64,000 bases of DNA from Synechococcus sp. WH 8101 (GCF_004209775.1 NZ_CP035914.1:1116001-1180000), one strand, 5' to 3'. Shown: positions 19,795 to 30,205, numbered from the stretch's first letter. Numbers and translations: made by a program. Notes: generated by a model not told the origin, from the sequence alone.

Positions 19795-22700
19795 CTAACG
19801 AGCCGTCGTTGAGGCGTGCACATCCTGGAGCGCATGGATCTCCAGTTGTTGATGTTGCAGGGCATCGATGCCCTCCACTGCAGCGCGGGCGGCGGCGAGG
19901 GTGGTCACCGTCGGCACGTTGTAGTCCAGAGCGGCACGGCGGATGTAGCGATCATCGTGGGCGGCCTGGCGTCCGATGGGAGTGTTGATCACCAGTTGCA
20001 CGCTGCCGGAGCGGATCAGATCCTCGATGTTGGGCCGGCCCTCATGCACCTTGAGCACGGGCGTCACCGCGATCCCCGCATCCGCCAACACCGTGGAGGT
20101 GCCGGCGGTGGCGTTGATCTGGAAGCCGAGGTCGATCAGCCGGGCGGCAATCGGCACCAGGGCCGGTTTGTCGCGGTCGTGGGTGGAGAGGAACACGGTG
20201 CCACTGGTGGGCAGTCCGTCACCGGCTCCTAGTTCGGCTTTGGCGTAGGCCATGCCGAAATCGGCGGCGGAGCCCATCACCTCACCGGTGGATCGCATCT
20301 CTGGACCCAGCAGCGAATCCGCTCCCGGGAACCGGCGGAAGGGCAGCACCGCCTCCTTCACCGCCTGAAGGGGGGGCACCGGTTCGCTGAGCAGGCCCAC
20401 TTGTTCGAGGCTTTCGCCGGTCATCAGGCGGGTGGCGATCCGCGCCAATGGTTGACCGGTGGCCTTGGCCACAAAGGGGACGGTGCGGGAGGCGCGGGGA
20501 TTGGCTTCGATGATGTAAACCACCTCCCTGCCGCTGGCATCGCGCTGGACGGCGAACTGCAGATTGATCAACCCCTGCACCTTCAGGGCCAGAGCCAGGG
20601 CTTCGCTCCAGCGGCGGATCGTGGCCAGGGCCTCCGCCCCCAGTGACACGGCAGGCAGGCAGCAGGCGGAATCGCCGGAGTGGATCCCCGCCGGTTCGAT
20701 GTGTTCCATCAAGCCACCGATCACCACTGTGCCGGAGGCGTCGCAGAGGGCATCCACATCCACTTCCGTGGCGTTCTCCAGGTATTGATCGATCAGCACC
20801 GGGTGATCCGGTTCCACCTGCACCGCTTCGGCCATGTAGCGATCCAGCTCCTGTTGATCGAACACCACTTCCATCGCCCGGCCGCCGAGCACATAGGAGG
20901 GACGCACCACCACCGGGTACCCCACAGCTGCCGCCACCTCCCGGGCCTCGGCTTCGCTGCGGGCCAGTCCGTTGCGCGGTTGACGAATCTCCAGCTGCCG
21001 CAGGATCGCCTCGAATTGCTCCCGGTCTTCGGCGCGATCGATCGATTCCGGTGAGGTGCCGAGGATACGGGTGCCGGTTTTGAGGCCTTGCTCAGTCGCC
21101 AACCAGCGCAGCAGGGGCAGGGCGAGTTTCAGCGGGGTCTGGCCACCGAACTGCACGATCACCCCCTCCGGTCGTTCCGTTTCAATCACGTTGAGCACGT
21201 CTTCGAGGGTGAGCGGCTCGAAATAGAGCCGATCGCTGGTGTCGTAATCGGTCGACACCGTTTCTGGATTGCTGTTCACCATCACCGTGGCGAAGCCGCG
21301 CTCCTGGGCGGCAAAGGAGGCGTGACAGCAGCAGTAGTCGAATTCGATGCCCTGGCCGATGCGATTGGGGCCACCCCCGAGGATCATCACCTTGGCGCGC
21401 TCCTCAGGCTGCACTTCGCTCTCTGGCGCCAGGGTCTCCAGGTGACCGTCGGCATTGAGGCGCTGCACCGGTCGTTCGTAGGTGGAGTAGTGATAAGGCG
21501 TGGTGGAGGCGAATTCAGCCGCGCAGGTGTCCACGGTTTTGAACAACGGCCGCACCCCGAGGCGGTCACGCTGACTGCGTACCGCCAGCTCCTCAGAACC
21601 CACGGCGAAGGCGATCTGCCGATCGGAGTAGCCCAGCTGCTTGAGTTCGAGCAACGCCTCCGCCGAGAGTTGCTCCAGCCGTTGCCCCTGCAGCAGCCGT
21701 TGCTCCGCCGCGATCAGCTGGCGCAGTTTGGCTAGGAACCAGGGGTCGATGCGGCTCAGCTCATGGATCTCGCTATCGCTGCGACCGGCCACCATCGCCG
21801 CCCGCACCGCCAGGATTCGATCGGGTGATGGGGTGCGCAGGGCCCGTTCCAGATCGGTTTTGCTCCATTCGGGCTCTTCGCGATCACATCCCCAGCCGGA
21901 GAGACCCGTTTCCAGGGAACGCAGCGCCTTCTGGAAGGATTCCTCGAAGCAGCGCCCGATCGCCATCGCCTCGCCCACCGATTTCATCGCTGTGGTGAGA
22001 ATCGCCGGTGATCCCTTGAATTTTTCGAACGCGAAGCGGGGAATCTTGGTGACGACGTAATCGATCGTGGGCTCGAAACAGGCGGGTGTCTTGCCGGTGA
22101 TGTCGTTGAGGATTTCATCGAGGGTGTAGCCCACCGCCAGCCGGGCGGCGATCTTGGCGATCGGGAATCCGGTGGCCTTGCTCGCGAGGGCGGAGGACCG
22201 ACTGACGCGGGGGTTCATCTCGATCACCACCACATCGCCGTCGTCGGGATTGATGGCGAACTGGATGTTGCTGCCGCCGGTGGCCACGCCGATTTCACGA
22301 ATGATGGCGATCGCTTGATCGCGCAGGCGTTGATATTCCCGATCGGTGAGGGTCTGGGCCGGCGCCACGGTGATCGAATCGCCGGTATGCACCCCCATCG
22401 GATCGAGGTTTTCGATGCTGCACACGATCACGACGTTGTCGGCCAGATCGCGCATCACCTCCAGCTCGAACTCCTTCCAGCCCAGCAATGACTGCTCGAT
22501 CAGAATCTGGGAGACGGGGCTGGCATCCAGGCCGCTTTTGCAGATGGCGGCATAGTCCTCCGGGTTGTACGCGATGCCGCCACCGCTGCCGCCGAGAGTG
22601 AAGGCGGGGCGAATGATCCGGGGAAAGCTGCCGATGGCGGCACCCACCGCTTCCGCTTCCTCCAGGCTGGAGGCGATGCCCGAAGGGCAGACCTTCACGC

Positions 22701-23118
22701 CGATGCGCTCCATCGCCTGTTTGAACAGCTGGCGGTCTTCCGCTTTCTGAATCGCCTGGAGATCGGCCCCGATCAGCTCCACGCCGTAGCGCTCCAGCGT
22801 GCCGTTCTCCGACAGAGCAACGGCGAGATTGAGGGCGGTTTGTCCACCCATGGTGGGCAGCAGGGCGTCGGGGCGTTCCTGTTCGATCACCCGGGTCACC
22901 ACCTCAGGGGTGAGCGGCTCCACGTAGGTGCGATCGGCCATGTCCGGATCGGTCATGATCGAGGCGGGGTTGGAATTCACCAACACCACCTCGAAACCAT
23001 CGGCGCGGAGCGCTTTGCAGGCCTGCGTTCCGGAGTAATCAAACTCGCAGGCCTGTCCGATCACAATCGGGCCGGATCCCAGGAGCAGAATGCGACGCAG
23101 ATCAGACCGCCGTGGCAT
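19795..23118 (-). CDS. carB: Carbamoyl-phosphate synthase large subunit
   Basis: CarB makes carbamoyl phosphate from bicarbonate, ammonia (from CarA) and two ATP, feeding pyrimidine and arginine synthesis. The ATG at 23118 gives 1107 residues, normal length; a longer reading to 23436 only adds an unconserved leader. Both ATP-grasp halves are seen: [20 protein letters not shown] in the first and [20 protein letters not shown] in the second. The C-terminal allosteric MGS-like domain ([20 protein letters not shown]) is present. CarA is not in the window. Confidence 0.97.
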   Translation of the reverse strand: MPRRSDLRRILLLGSGPIVIGQACEFDYSGTQACKALRADGFEVVLVNSNPASIMTDPDMADRTYVEPLTPEVVTRVIEQERPDALLPTMGGQTALNLAVALSENGTLERYGVELIGADLQAIQKAEDRQLFKQAMERIGVKVCPSGIASSLEEAEAVGAAIGSFPRIIRPAFTLGGSGGGIAYNPEDYAAICKSGLDASPVSQILIEQSLLGWKEFELEVMRDLADNVVIVCSIENLDPMGVHTGDSITVAPAQTLTDREYQRLRDQAIAIIREIGVATGGSNIQFAINPDDGDVVVIEMNPRVSRSSALASKATGFPIAKIAARLAVGYTLDEILNDITGKTPACFEPTIDYVVTKIPRFAFEKFKGSPAILTTAMKSVGEAMAIGRCFEESFQKALRSLETGLSGWGCDREEPEWSKTDLERALRTPSPDRILAVRAAMVAGRSDSEIHELSRIDPWFLAKLRQLIAAEQRLLQGQRLEQLSAEALLELKQLGYSDRQIAFAVGSEELAVRSQRDRLGVRPLFKTVDTCAAEFASTTPYHYSTYERPVQRLNADGHLETLAPESEVQPEERAKVMILGGGPNRIGQGIEFDYCCCHASFAAQERGFATVMVNSNPETVSTDYDTSDRLYFEPLTLEDVLNVIETERPEGVIVQFGGQTPLKLALPLLRWLATEQGLKTGTRILGTSPESIDRAEDREQFEAILRQLEIRQPRNGLARSEAEAREVAAAVGYPVVVRPSYVLGGRAMEVVFDQQELDRYMAEAVQVEPDHPVLIDQYLENATEVDVDALCDASGTVVIGGLMEHIEPAGIHSGDSACCLPAVSLGAEALATIRRWSEALALALKVQGLINLQFAVQRDASGREVVYIIEANPRASRTVPFVAKATGQPLARIATRLMTGESLEQVGLLSEPVPPLQAVKEAVLPFRRFPGADSLLGPEMRSTGEVMGSAADFGMAYAKAELGAGDGLPTSGTVFLSTHDRDKPALVPIAARLIDLGFQINATAGTSTVLADAGIAVTPVLKVHEGRPNIEDLIRSGSVQLVINTPIGRQAAHDDRYIRRAALDYNVPTVTTLAAARAAVEGIDALQHQQLEIHALQDVHASTTAR

Positions 23119-23241
23119 GGTCCTCTTGGGATAGGCAAACCTGTTAAGCCTCCCACGCGGATGCACCGCTGAGTGTTCAGGCTGCGAAGGTTGCAGGATC
23201 GAGTCGCTAGCGTGAGGAGATCGGCACGCAAAAACGAGATC

Positions 23242-23877
23242 ATGAGCGAGCTCCAGCGCCTGAAGGGGCTGCTGCCACCGGAGATGCAGAGCTGGGTGTT
23301 CGTGGAGGCGGCGGCTGCTGTTGATCCGCCCCTGATCACCCTGGAGGAGATCGGCCGCGATGAGGTGGAGATTCAGGTGGATCTCGAGCCCTGGGACAAC
23401 CTCGCGCTCGACCACCGCAACCTGCTCTTCTGGCATGAGGTGGGTCGGATCCAGAACGACACGATTCCGCGCGACGGTTGGGAGATGGCGGCCCTGGCTA
23501 TCGGCCTCGGTGGCGCCATCGGGGAGCTCTGGGTGCAGGATGGCTTGTTGCTGGTGATGGCCCTGGGGTTGTCTGGTTTTGCCGGTTATCGCCTCTATCT
23601 CAAGAACAACGCCGAGAAACGGCTGCGGGATGCGATTGCCGCCGATGAGCGGGCGATCGACCTGGCTTGCCGCTTCGGCTACAGCGTTCCCAATGCCTAC
23701 AAAAGTCTGGGTGGTGCGCTGAAGGATCTGATCGAGCAGACGCGTAAGAAGAAGAAGCGGGGCTTCTACGAAGATCGTCTGGAAGCTCTACGCAAGAGTG
23801 CAGGCAAGGCCCGGGCTGAAATGGCCCAACAGCAAGGATCCCGTCAGTCCGTGACCAGCGAGAACGTTTATGGCTGA
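23242..23877 (+). CDS. DUF3318 family membrane-associated protein
   Basis: From the ATG at 23242 the protein has 211 residues starting [20 protein letters not shown], typical of cyanobacterial DUF3318. A central hydrophobic hairpin (about 95-130, [16 protein letters not shown] and [19 protein letters not shown]) and a basic C-terminal helix ([19 protein letters not shown]) follow. Function unknown. It overlaps rsfS by eight bases, so the two are probably translationally coupled. Confidence 0.8.
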   Translation: MSELQRLKGLLPPEMQSWVFVEAAAAVDPPLITLEEIGRDEVEIQVDLEPWDNLALDHRNLLFWHEVGRIQNDTIPRDGWEMAALAIGLGGAIGELWVQDGLLLVMALGLSGFAGYRLYLKNNAEKRLRDAIAADERAIDLACRFGYSVPNAYKSLGGALKDLIEQTRKKKKRGFYEDRLEALRKSAGKARAEMAQQQGSRQSVTSENVYG

Positions 23878-24268
23878 TGGCAGCGCCCCAGCCCCGGAGC
23901 TGGAGAGTGTTCAACTGGCGGAACTCGCCGCTGATGCCTGCGACGATCGCAAAGCCACAGACATCGAGCTGATCCGGGTCGATGCCGTCTCGAGCCTGGC
24001 AGACTGGCTTGTGATCGCTGGCGGACAGAGTGATGTGCAGGTGCGGGCGATCGCCCGTTCCGTGCATGATCGCCTCGAAGCGGAGGCCGGCCGGCTGCCG
24101 CTGCGCAAGGAGGGCCTCAACGAAGGGCGCTGGGCCTTGCTCGATTACGGCGAGTTGATCGTGCACATCCTCCAGCCCGGTGAGCGGGGCTATTACGACC
24201 TGGAGGCGTTCTGGAGTCACGGTGAGCGCCGACCTTTCGTAGCGTCGGCAACGACACCGGAGTCCTGA
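23870..24268 (+). CDS. rsfS: Ribosome silencing factor
   Basis: RsfS (Iojap/YbeB) binds ribosomal protein L14 and blocks subunit joining when nutrients are scarce. The 132-residue protein has the family core DADCDDRKATDIELIRVD-like start, SLADWLVIAGGQSDVQVRA, LRKEGLNEGRWALLDYGELI and VHILQPGERGYYDLEAFW. It overlaps the DUF3318 gene and is followed by the CGLD27 gene, a layout common in picocyanobacteria. Confidence 0.93.
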   Translation: MADGSAPAPELESVQLAELAADACDDRKATDIELIRVDAVSSLADWLVIAGGQSDVQVRAIARSVHDRLEAEAGRLPLRKEGLNEGRWALLDYGELIVHILQPGERGYYDLEAFWSHGERRPFVASATTPES

Positions 24269-24306
24269 GCTGCGCACGCTGCGTTCAGGCCCGCCTGATT
24301 GCCCCG

Positions 24307-24798
24307 ATGGCTGCCACTCCTTGCCCTGTTCCGCCGGATCAACGCCCCCAGGAGGAGTTTGAGCAGCTGTGCCGCTCCTGGTTCTTCGCCTGGCCCACCC
24401 GGGTGCCCCAGGGGCTGGACCGGGCCCTGCTGGTGAGTTGGTTGGTGTTTCTGCCGATCACCGTGCTCGTGGCCAGCGGCAGCTGGACCCTCCGCCATGA
24501 CCCGCCACGTCTTTTGGCGGCAGGTGCAGTGGCGGCCCTGGTGTTGCCCATGCTGCTGCTTGTGCGCCAGTGGCTGGGTTGGAGCTACGTGCACAAGCGC
24601 CTGCTCTCAGAGATGGTGGAATACGAGGAATCCGGTTGGTACGACGGCCAGGTGTGGGAAAAACCCCTGGCCTGGCGTGAGCGGGATCTGCTCATGGCAC
24701 GCCATGAAGTGCGGCCGATCCTGGGGCGGTTGGCCCGCTCGATGGCCTGGACCACGGGGTTGCTGCTGGTGGGAGCGAGTCTCTGCCAGGCTCTTTGA
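24307..24798 (+). CDS. CGLD27 (DUF1230) membrane protein
   Basis: The 163-residue protein belongs to the CGLD27/DUF1230 family conserved in cyanobacteria and chloroplasts. Marks are VPPDQRPQEEFEQLCRSWFF, two or three membrane segments (LLVSWLVFLPITVLVASGS; LAAGAVAALVLPMLLLV), and the conserved YVHKRLLSEMVEYEESGWYD and WEKPLAWRERDLL. In plants the family is linked to chloroplast function and iron-limitation responses; the exact role is unknown. Its stop region overlaps the possible TTG start of the asparaginase gene. Confidence 0.88.
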   Translation: MAATPCPVPPDQRPQEEFEQLCRSWFFAWPTRVPQGLDRALLVSWLVFLPITVLVASGSWTLRHDPPRLLAAGAVAALVLPMLLLVRQWLGWSYVHKRLLSEMVEYEESGWYDGQVWEKPLAWRERDLLMARHEVRPILGRLARSMAWTTGLLLVGASLCQAL

Positions 24799-24818
24799 AG
24801 GCTGTTGACGTCGAGCAC

Positions 24819-25802
24819 ATGGCATTGCCTGCAGGCTTTGGGAGTGGTGGTGCGTCGGTGGCTGGCCCAAGCCCGCTGGAGGTGCGCCTCCGGCGGGGCG
24901 GTTGTGTGGAGTCGGTGCACCGCGTGCATGCGGTGGTGTGCGATCAGCGGGGCCGGATCCTGATGCGGGCTGGACGCCCCGATCACGAAACCTTCATCCG
25001 GTCTGCCCTCAAACCCTTCCAGGCCCTACCGCTGCTCAGCAGTGGTGCGGCCGAGCAGTTCGATTGCGGCGAGAAGGGGGTGGCGATCGCCTGTGCCTCC
25101 CACGCCGGCACGCCCACCCATGCCCGCGAGGCCTTTCGGCTGCTGTGGAATGCCGATCTGGAGGTGTCGCAGCTGCAGTGTCCTGTTCCGATAGGGGCGA
25201 GTAGCCCGCTGGAACACAACTGTTCCGGCAAGCACGCGGCCTTCCTGGCCACCTGCCGCAAGATGGCCTGGCCAACCGAGAGCTACCTGCAGGGAGATCA
25301 TCCTGTGCAGCGGGAGGTGCATCGGCGTGTGGCCGAGTTACTCGGTTTGCCCGCTGCGGAATTGGTGGCCGCCCGCGATGACTGCGGCGCTCCGACGCTG
25401 CGCTTGCAGCTGGCTCAGATGGCGCTGCTTTATGCCCACCTCGGTGCTTCCACCCAGGCGGAACTGGAGCAGATCAGCCGAGCGATGCTCGCCCACCCGG
25501 AGCTGGTGGCGGGAGAGGGTCGCTTTGACACCGAACTGATGCAACGGGCCCACGGTCAGGTGTTGAGCAAAGGGGGAGCGGAAGGCATCCAGTGCCTGAG
25601 CCGAATTGGCGAAGGCCTCGGTGTGGCGATCAAGGTGGAAGACGGCTCCAGGCGTGCCAAGCAAGCGGTGGCCCTGCATCTGCTGCGCCAACTCGACTGG
25701 TTGACCCCTTCGGGGCTGCAGGAGCTCGAGGAGCAGGTGCTGATCCTCAATCCCGGTGTGAGCCTGGAGGTGGAGGGGGCGCTTCGTTTCCAGGAGGGCT
25801 GA
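24819..25802 (+). CDS. Asparaginase (type II-like family, PF06089)
   Basis: This 327-residue protein belongs to the family once called L-asparaginase II. Visible motifs are RSALKPFQALPLL, IACASHAGTPTHAREAF, the EHNCSGKHAAFLATC segment and RDDCGAPTLRL. The expected reaction is asparagine to aspartate and ammonium. It could start at TTG 24795, overlapping the previous gene by four bases; the ATG at 24819 is chosen. It is the last core gene before tRNA-fMet. No signal peptide is seen, so it is cytosolic. Confidence 0.85.
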   Translation: MALPAGFGSGGASVAGPSPLEVRLRRGGCVESVHRVHAVVCDQRGRILMRAGRPDHETFIRSALKPFQALPLLSSGAAEQFDCGEKGVAIACASHAGTPTHAREAFRLLWNADLEVSQLQCPVPIGASSPLEHNCSGKHAAFLATCRKMAWPTESYLQGDHPVQREVHRRVAELLGLPAAELVAARDDCGAPTLRLQLAQMALLYAHLGASTQAELEQISRAMLAHPELVAGEGRFDTELMQRAHGQVLSKGGAEGIQCLSRIGEGLGVAIKVEDGSRRAKQAVALHLLRQLDWLTPSGLQELEEQVLILNPGVSLEVEGALRFQEG

Positions 25803-25854
25803 CCCCCCAGCCCATGGTGTCGGGTGACACCAAGTTGTAGGATGTGGAGGCCGA

Positions 25855-25931
<77 letters not shown>

Positions 25932-25936
25932 CTTGA

Positions 25937-25972
25937 AAGCCCCCGGGAGGACCACCTTCCGGGGGCTTTTTG
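25937..25972 (+). terminator. Rho-independent terminator of tRNA-fMet
   Basis: A strong G+C hairpin, AGCCCCCGG pairing with CCGGGGGCT around a loop GAGGACCACCTT, is followed by TTTTT. It begins six bases after the encoded CCA. Confidence 0.85.
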
Positions 25973-26053
25973 CTGTTGGGGACTGGGATCTTCCAGGTCT
26001 GACAGGACGAGGTCCCCACCCCAACACCTGACAGGGGTAACCCCTCGTTTACA

Positions 26054-26086
26054 GAAAACTCTGGTAATGCCACTACCAGAGTTTTC
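26054..26086. repeat. Perfect 13-bp inverted repeat upstream of the integrase gene
   Basis: GAAAACTCTGGTA is repeated inverted as TACCAGAGTTTTC with a 7-base spacer (26067-26073). It lies 90 bases before the integrase start. It could be an integrase or excisionase binding site, an operator, or a weak terminator (four T then C on either strand). A second dyad with GTTGGGG/CCCCAAC arms lies just upstream (about 25975-26027). Confidence 0.7.
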
Positions 26087-26175
26087 AGGCTGTTGCCAAG
26101 CTCAAGGGGGAGGAGAGGTGGCTCGATCGTGATCAGAGCCCTTCAAACGCTCACCCTCAGCAATTAGTAAGGCTT

Positions 26176-27705
26176 ATGGCCTCAGCCTCCAGTGCTTATC
26201 GCCGGGTCCACTCCCAGAAGGACGCCTTCGCGATCAGGAATGACGCTCTACGCAAGATGGGATGTCGTTTCCGCATGATAAAGCGGAAGCGCATCAGGGT
26301 GATTCGGATCCTTGACTACAAGCCCGTATGGGATGGGCTCAGGAAGCACCCCGTCGAGTTTGCATCCCCGTTCCGCTGGCAGGACGAGGATTGGTTGACT
26401 GGGCCCAACGAGATCAAGGCCATCAAGGAGTGCGCTCAACTCTGCGAGGAGTCTCACGAAGCCGGTCGCTGGCTCGGGACTCGCATCGACTGGCGTCACC
26501 ACAGCATCGATGTCGAGTCAGGGGCCACCGGTCTGCTCTCCTGGAGCAGCTTCGCGCACTACGTCATGGACTACATCGACCGTGAGCTGGTCCGAGAAGG
26601 AAGCAAAAAGAATTACGTGGGGTTCCTCAACAAGATGGCGTCATGGAGCGGTCCTGTGATGTCTGCCAGGATTGAGCAGTGGATTGAGGAGACTGATCCC
26701 ACTCAGCATCTCGGGGCTTACAAGAACAAACGGGATTTGATCAACAAAATCATCCAATCCAAGGCGATGCCGTTGGATGACCTGTATCAACGCATGGTGG
26801 AGCAGGTGGCGAAGGTTGAAGGTGGTCATGGCAGGAAAAGAAAAGCAGTCGATCGCCAAAAGCCCAGGGCGATTCCGCGCGATGAAGACTTTGAGCGTTG
26901 GCTTGATGCTTTCCCGGCGCATTTGGCTCCTTTACGCACGGTGTTTGCTTTGATCGCCACCTATGGACTGCGTCCTCATGAGGTTTGGCATCTGGATTGG
27001 ATTCGCGACACCGGTATCGCCCATATTCGATTCGGCAAGACTGGTGAACGCGTACTGACTCCAGTTCCGTTCCGCTGGGTCCAGCGTTACTCGCTTCCTG
27101 ATCAGTTGCAGCAGGCTCAGCGTTGGATGCGCAGCCACTCAAAAGTGTTCACCAGACCCTGGCCAAAGCGATCCGCCGAACCTGTCTTCCATCCCGGTGA
27201 TCGTCTCGTCCCCCTGATCGAGAGGCGCAATGGCCTGATGGATTGTTGGAACTCGGAGGAGCTGGGAGAGCAGATCGCGGTCTGGATGGAGATGGCTGGG
27301 GTTCCTGAGCTCTGGGGTGAAACCGTTGAGGGGCGAGGTGAGAGGGAAGACGGTCTATCGAGGGCTCGCTCCTACGACCCACGCCATGCCTTCGCGATCC
27401 GTTGCTACCTCAGCGAAGAAACCATGGCAGAACCAGATCAGACTTTTGCTGATTGGATGGGGCACAGCCTTCACGTTCACAAGGACACCTACCGGCGCTG
27501 GATTCCTCTTGAGCGGCAAGTCGAGGCGACTGAAGCACGATTACAACGTCGCACTGAACGCCTCGCTGACAAGACGTTCAAGGATTCATACCAAGAAAAA
27601 GGGGCCGCCACTGAGGTGGCGACCCCCTCGATGGATGAGGCGACCTATCGCGAGTTTCTTGAGTTTCAGAAGTTCAAAGCCTTTCAGGCCATGCAGAATC
27701 CCTAA
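26176..27705 (+). CDS. Tyrosine-type site-specific integrase
   Basis: The 509-residue integrase has an N-terminal DNA-binding part (about 1-230) and a C-terminal catalytic domain. The catalytic residues are recognisable: first Arg in LIATYGLRPHEVW, the second-Arg box SYDPRHAFAIR (Tyr in place of the usual first His), His in ADWMGHSLHVH and the nucleophile Tyr in KDTYRRW. It is adjacent to tRNA-fMet and points away from it, typical of an island or prophage that uses the tRNA 3' end as attB. Its stop overlaps the convergent HTH gene by four bases. Confidence 0.93.
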   Translation: MASASSAYRRVHSQKDAFAIRNDALRKMGCRFRMIKRKRIRVIRILDYKPVWDGLRKHPVEFASPFRWQDEDWLTGPNEIKAIKECAQLCEESHEAGRWLGTRIDWRHHSIDVESGATGLLSWSSFAHYVMDYIDRELVREGSKKNYVGFLNKMASWSGPVMSARIEQWIEETDPTQHLGAYKNKRDLINKIIQSKAMPLDDLYQRMVEQVAKVEGGHGRKRKAVDRQKPRAIPRDEDFERWLDAFPAHLAPLRTVFALIATYGLRPHEVWHLDWIRDTGIAHIRFGKTGERVLTPVPFRWVQRYSLPDQLQQAQRWMRSHSKVFTRPWPKRSAEPVFHPGDRLVPLIERRNGLMDCWNSEELGEQIAVWMEMAGVPELWGETVEGRGEREDGLSRARSYDPRHAFAIRCYLSEETMAEPDQTFADWMGHSLHVHKDTYRRWIPLERQVEATEARLQRRTERLADKTFKDSYQEKGAATEVATPSMDEATYREFLEFQKFKAFQAMQNP

Positions 27706-27911
27706 ATTGCTCCCATTTTCAGAAGGGTGCGGGTGTGATGCCAAACCCATTGGGGGCAGGCATCCGACAGGGGGTTCAGCTTGCGGAAGTGTTGCCCTTC
27801 CTTGAAATATCCAGCTTTACGCAAGTTTCGCAGAGTGTTGGGATGGCAACCCAGCTGCCCAGCCATGTCCTTGGTTTTTATCCAAGCCTTGTCCGCTATG
27901 TGTTGAGGCAT
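27702..27911 (-). CDS. Small HTH protein, excisionase-like
   Basis: From the ATG at 27911 the 69-residue protein has a MerR/Xis-type winged helix: WIKTKDMAGQLGCHPNTLRN, then LRKAGYFKEGQHFRKLNP. Such proteins beside an integrase commonly direct excision or repress the element. A longer reading to 28034 overlaps the lysozyme gene end and is unconserved. The excisionase role is inferred from position and fold. Confidence 0.7.
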   Translation of the reverse strand: MPQHIADKAWIKTKDMAGQLGCHPNTLRNLRKAGYFKEGQHFRKLNPLSDACPQWVWHHTRTLLKMGAI

Positions 27912-27982
27912 GGATCCATCGTTCAGGTTGCTGACAACGTATGGAGGGCCGTTCGCCTCTCCCCCCAGCTCCTCGCCCTTGC

Positions 27983-29272
27983 TCAGTCGTCGGCCTGAAT
28001 GAACCAGCCGCTGGCGGGTCCCTCGATCAGCCAACGGGCGTTGAGGCCCTCAAAGGAGTAGCGGATGGAACGTCCTGCGGTGGCGGATCGGGGGCCATAA
28101 CCACCGCTGCGGACGTGCATCTCGCCGGCGGGGTCATGGACGATCCACTGCTCGGTGGTGGTGTCGATACCGACGATGAGGAGCCAGTGCCCACCACCTG
28201 TGGGTTGCTGCCAGCTGCCCTTGTGGAGCACACCGATGGGGATGGGGATACCGCGCTGGAGCTGGGCGATCAGGTGTTGGGGTGTGCCATCGGTGCGGAA
28301 TCTGGCGCTGATGCCCCAATGGCGGAGGGCCTGGATCTGAGCGGCCGCTGAGGTGGTGTCGCCGTGGTGGTTGAGGAGATGGCGGAGGTAGAGGTCGTCG
28401 GGTTGCTGGTGTGGCCCGGATCTGGTGCTGGTCAGGCTCCCAGGTCTGAGGAATTCGAGCAGCATGGCGTTGGTGCTGGAGAAGCACATGCGATCGCCAT
28501 GGGCGGTGTCGCTGTCGTGCTGAGGGAAGTAGGGAACGCTGAGCTGGATCGTGGTGGCTGAGCGCTGGTGCTGGGACTCAGCTCTTGCCTGCTCGGAAGT
28601 GGTTGGCGTCCGGTAGGTCTGCACCCAGGCGTGGCTGGCCTCAAGGACGGGATGGCCCTGAAGGGCGTGCTGGAGCCTGGCGATGGCCTGGCGCTGGTGG
28701 GGCAGAGCGGCGTAGTGGGAGAAGAAATCGGCGAGCTCGATCGCAGTAGTGGTTCCTGCGGGATCGCTGGCTGTTCCGGGAACGGCTGGTGTGTCTGGAT
28801 CAGCAGTGATGGCATGCTCCACTTCCGCAGCGCGCCTGCGGTTCAGGCCGGCGAGAACGCCGCCTGCGCCTTTGTTCCAGCGGGGCAGCTCCTGCGCGAT
28901 GACCAGGGCTGACGGTTCACCGGCCTGGATGCGCCGGCGCAGGCTGCTGCCTTCGACGGCATGGAGCCCGACATTGAAGGCCCAGCTGACCAGGGCACAG
29001 AACTGGTGCTGGGGGAGACCTGGGAGGAGCGCCTCGACGCCTTGTTCAAAACGCGCCAGGTCGCTGGAGAAGAGTCGCTCGCAGTCCGAGCTGGTGTAGG
29101 TCTGATTCGGGTGGACGTCAGGTCCGGTGTGACCCCAGCAGCAGGTCCAGGGAGCACCTCCGGAACCGGGATCGGGATAACTGCGGAGCTCGAGCCCCTC
29201 AAAGGACTGGATCAGCTGACGGGCGGCGGAGCAGATGCGGCGCTGACGCTGAGGCTGACGCGGGTTTGCCAT
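27983..29272 (-). CDS. Phage-type lysozyme fused to a C39-like peptidase domain
   Basis: This 429-residue protein has two parts. Residues about 10-150 match phage lysozyme/endolysin (GH24): the catalytic Glu in QSFEGLELRSYPD, the Asp, a GHTGPDV segment and the FCALVSWAFNVGL helix. After a linker, residues about 245-425 resemble C39-like peptidases: SVPYFPQHDSD, then MCFSSTNAMLLEFL (Cys), GGHWLLIVGID (His) and WIVHDPAGEM (Asp). No signal peptide is seen, so export would need a holin or lysis. It diverges from three small membrane or secreted genes. It may cut peptidoglycan glycan and peptide bonds; both activities are inferred. Confidence 0.82.
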   Translation of the reverse strand: MANPRQPQRQRRICSAARQLIQSFEGLELRSYPDPGSGGAPWTCCWGHTGPDVHPNQTYTSSDCERLFSSDLARFEQGVEALLPGLPQHQFCALVSWAFNVGLHAVEGSSLRRRIQAGEPSALVIAQELPRWNKGAGGVLAGLNRRRAAEVEHAITADPDTPAVPGTASDPAGTTTAIELADFFSHYAALPHQRQAIARLQHALQGHPVLEASHAWVQTYRTPTTSEQARAESQHQRSATTIQLSVPYFPQHDSDTAHGDRMCFSSTNAMLLEFLRPGSLTSTRSGPHQQPDDLYLRHLLNHHGDTTSAAAQIQALRHWGISARFRTDGTPQHLIAQLQRGIPIPIGVLHKGSWQQPTGGGHWLLIVGIDTTTEQWIVHDPAGEMHVRSGGYGPRSATAGRSIRYSFEGLNARWLIEGPASGWFIQADD

Positions 29273-29348
29273 GGGGAACCGGTGAGCAGGAGAAGGACCA
29301 CCAGAGGATTCCGGGGCCGGAACCCTGTGACGGTCCTGTGCAGGTGTT

Positions 29349-30137
29349 GTGTTGCGTGTTCGGCTCGATCGCTTCTTCTCGGCGTCACCGCCCTCTTCTC
29401 CCTCTCCTCCCTCTCCTCCATCTCCTCCATCTCCGGCGTCATCCCTCCCGGTGCCCTCAGCTGCAGAGCAGACGGGGGCAGGAGAACTGCCGGGGGGAAT
29501 GGAGCTCAGGCCGGGTGAGTGGCCAGCCTCGCTCTGGGCCCTGATCCGCGATTGGCTCCGGCCACCGGGGAGTGTTGGTGGAGCGCTGTGGAAGGCGTTT
29601 TCGATCGTCAGCCTGGCGCCTTTGCTGGCGAGCGCCTGGATGCTGTGGCGCTACCCCGAGCAGGTGATGGAGCGATTGCTGCAACGGCAGGAGACTTCGC
29701 TGGCGGCGATCTTCCGGCGCAGACCGGAGAGCCAGCGCCAGGTGATGGAGCTGCTGGGTTCGTATGTGCAGGAGTACCAGCCGACGCAGATCGCGCTGAT
29801 TGCGCGCCATTCCGCCATCGGTGTGGAGGAGATCTGGGCGAATGAATCAACAGCGGGCTGGCCGACAGCGACGGGTGGCTTGATGCACGAGAACATGCAA
29901 CCGGCGCTGGCGGCGATGCTGTTTGAGCTGTGCTGGCAGGGCCCGCTGCGCCACCCGTCGCCAAGGCCGCGTCTGCTCAGGGATGCGCCGAGCCCCTGGC
30001 TGGTGTGCGGCCTGAGCGATGCTGCGGATGTCCGGGGCTATGTGCTGGTGCACTGGCAAGGAGCGGAGCGGATTCCTGCGGGTGCGTTGCAGCGTCTGGA
30101 TGCGGTGAGCAGCGGCATTGAGCGGATTCTGTTTTGA
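29349..30137 (+). CDS. Single-span membrane protein with Pro/Ser repeat N-terminus
   Basis: The open frame gives 262 residues from a GTG, beginning with a low-complexity (SPP)n tract encoded by CTCCTC repeats. The ATG at 29499 (MELRPGEWPASLW) is a plausible shorter start. One membrane helix is visible (AFSIVSLAPLLASAWMLW), then a helix-rich region (RQVMELLGSYVQEY) and a domain ending VRGYVLVHWQGAERI. No family is recognised. It overlaps the next frame and diverges from the lysozyme gene, so a role in lysis or phage biology is possible but unproven. Confidence 0.55.
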   Translation: MLRVRLDRFFSASPPSSPSPPSPPSPPSPASSLPVPSAAEQTGAGELPGGMELRPGEWPASLWALIRDWLRPPGSVGGALWKAFSIVSLAPLLASAWMLWRYPEQVMERLLQRQETSLAAIFRRRPESQRQVMELLGSYVQEYQPTQIALIARHSAIGVEEIWANESTAGWPTATGGLMHENMQPALAAMLFELCWQGPLRHPSPRPRLLRDAPSPWLVCGLSDAADVRGYVLVHWQGAERIPAGALQRLDAVSSGIERILF

Positions 30138-30205
30138 AAGTGATCTCAGGAGCAGCGAGGCAGGAGGGAAGCAAGCAGCAAGGCGTTGGCCAGCAAGGAG
30201 GCGGG

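Noticed and set aside
29349-29470. CTCCTC tract considered as a CRISPR or minisatellite.
   Set aside because: Units are three to nine bases without spacers; it is a simple coding repeat.
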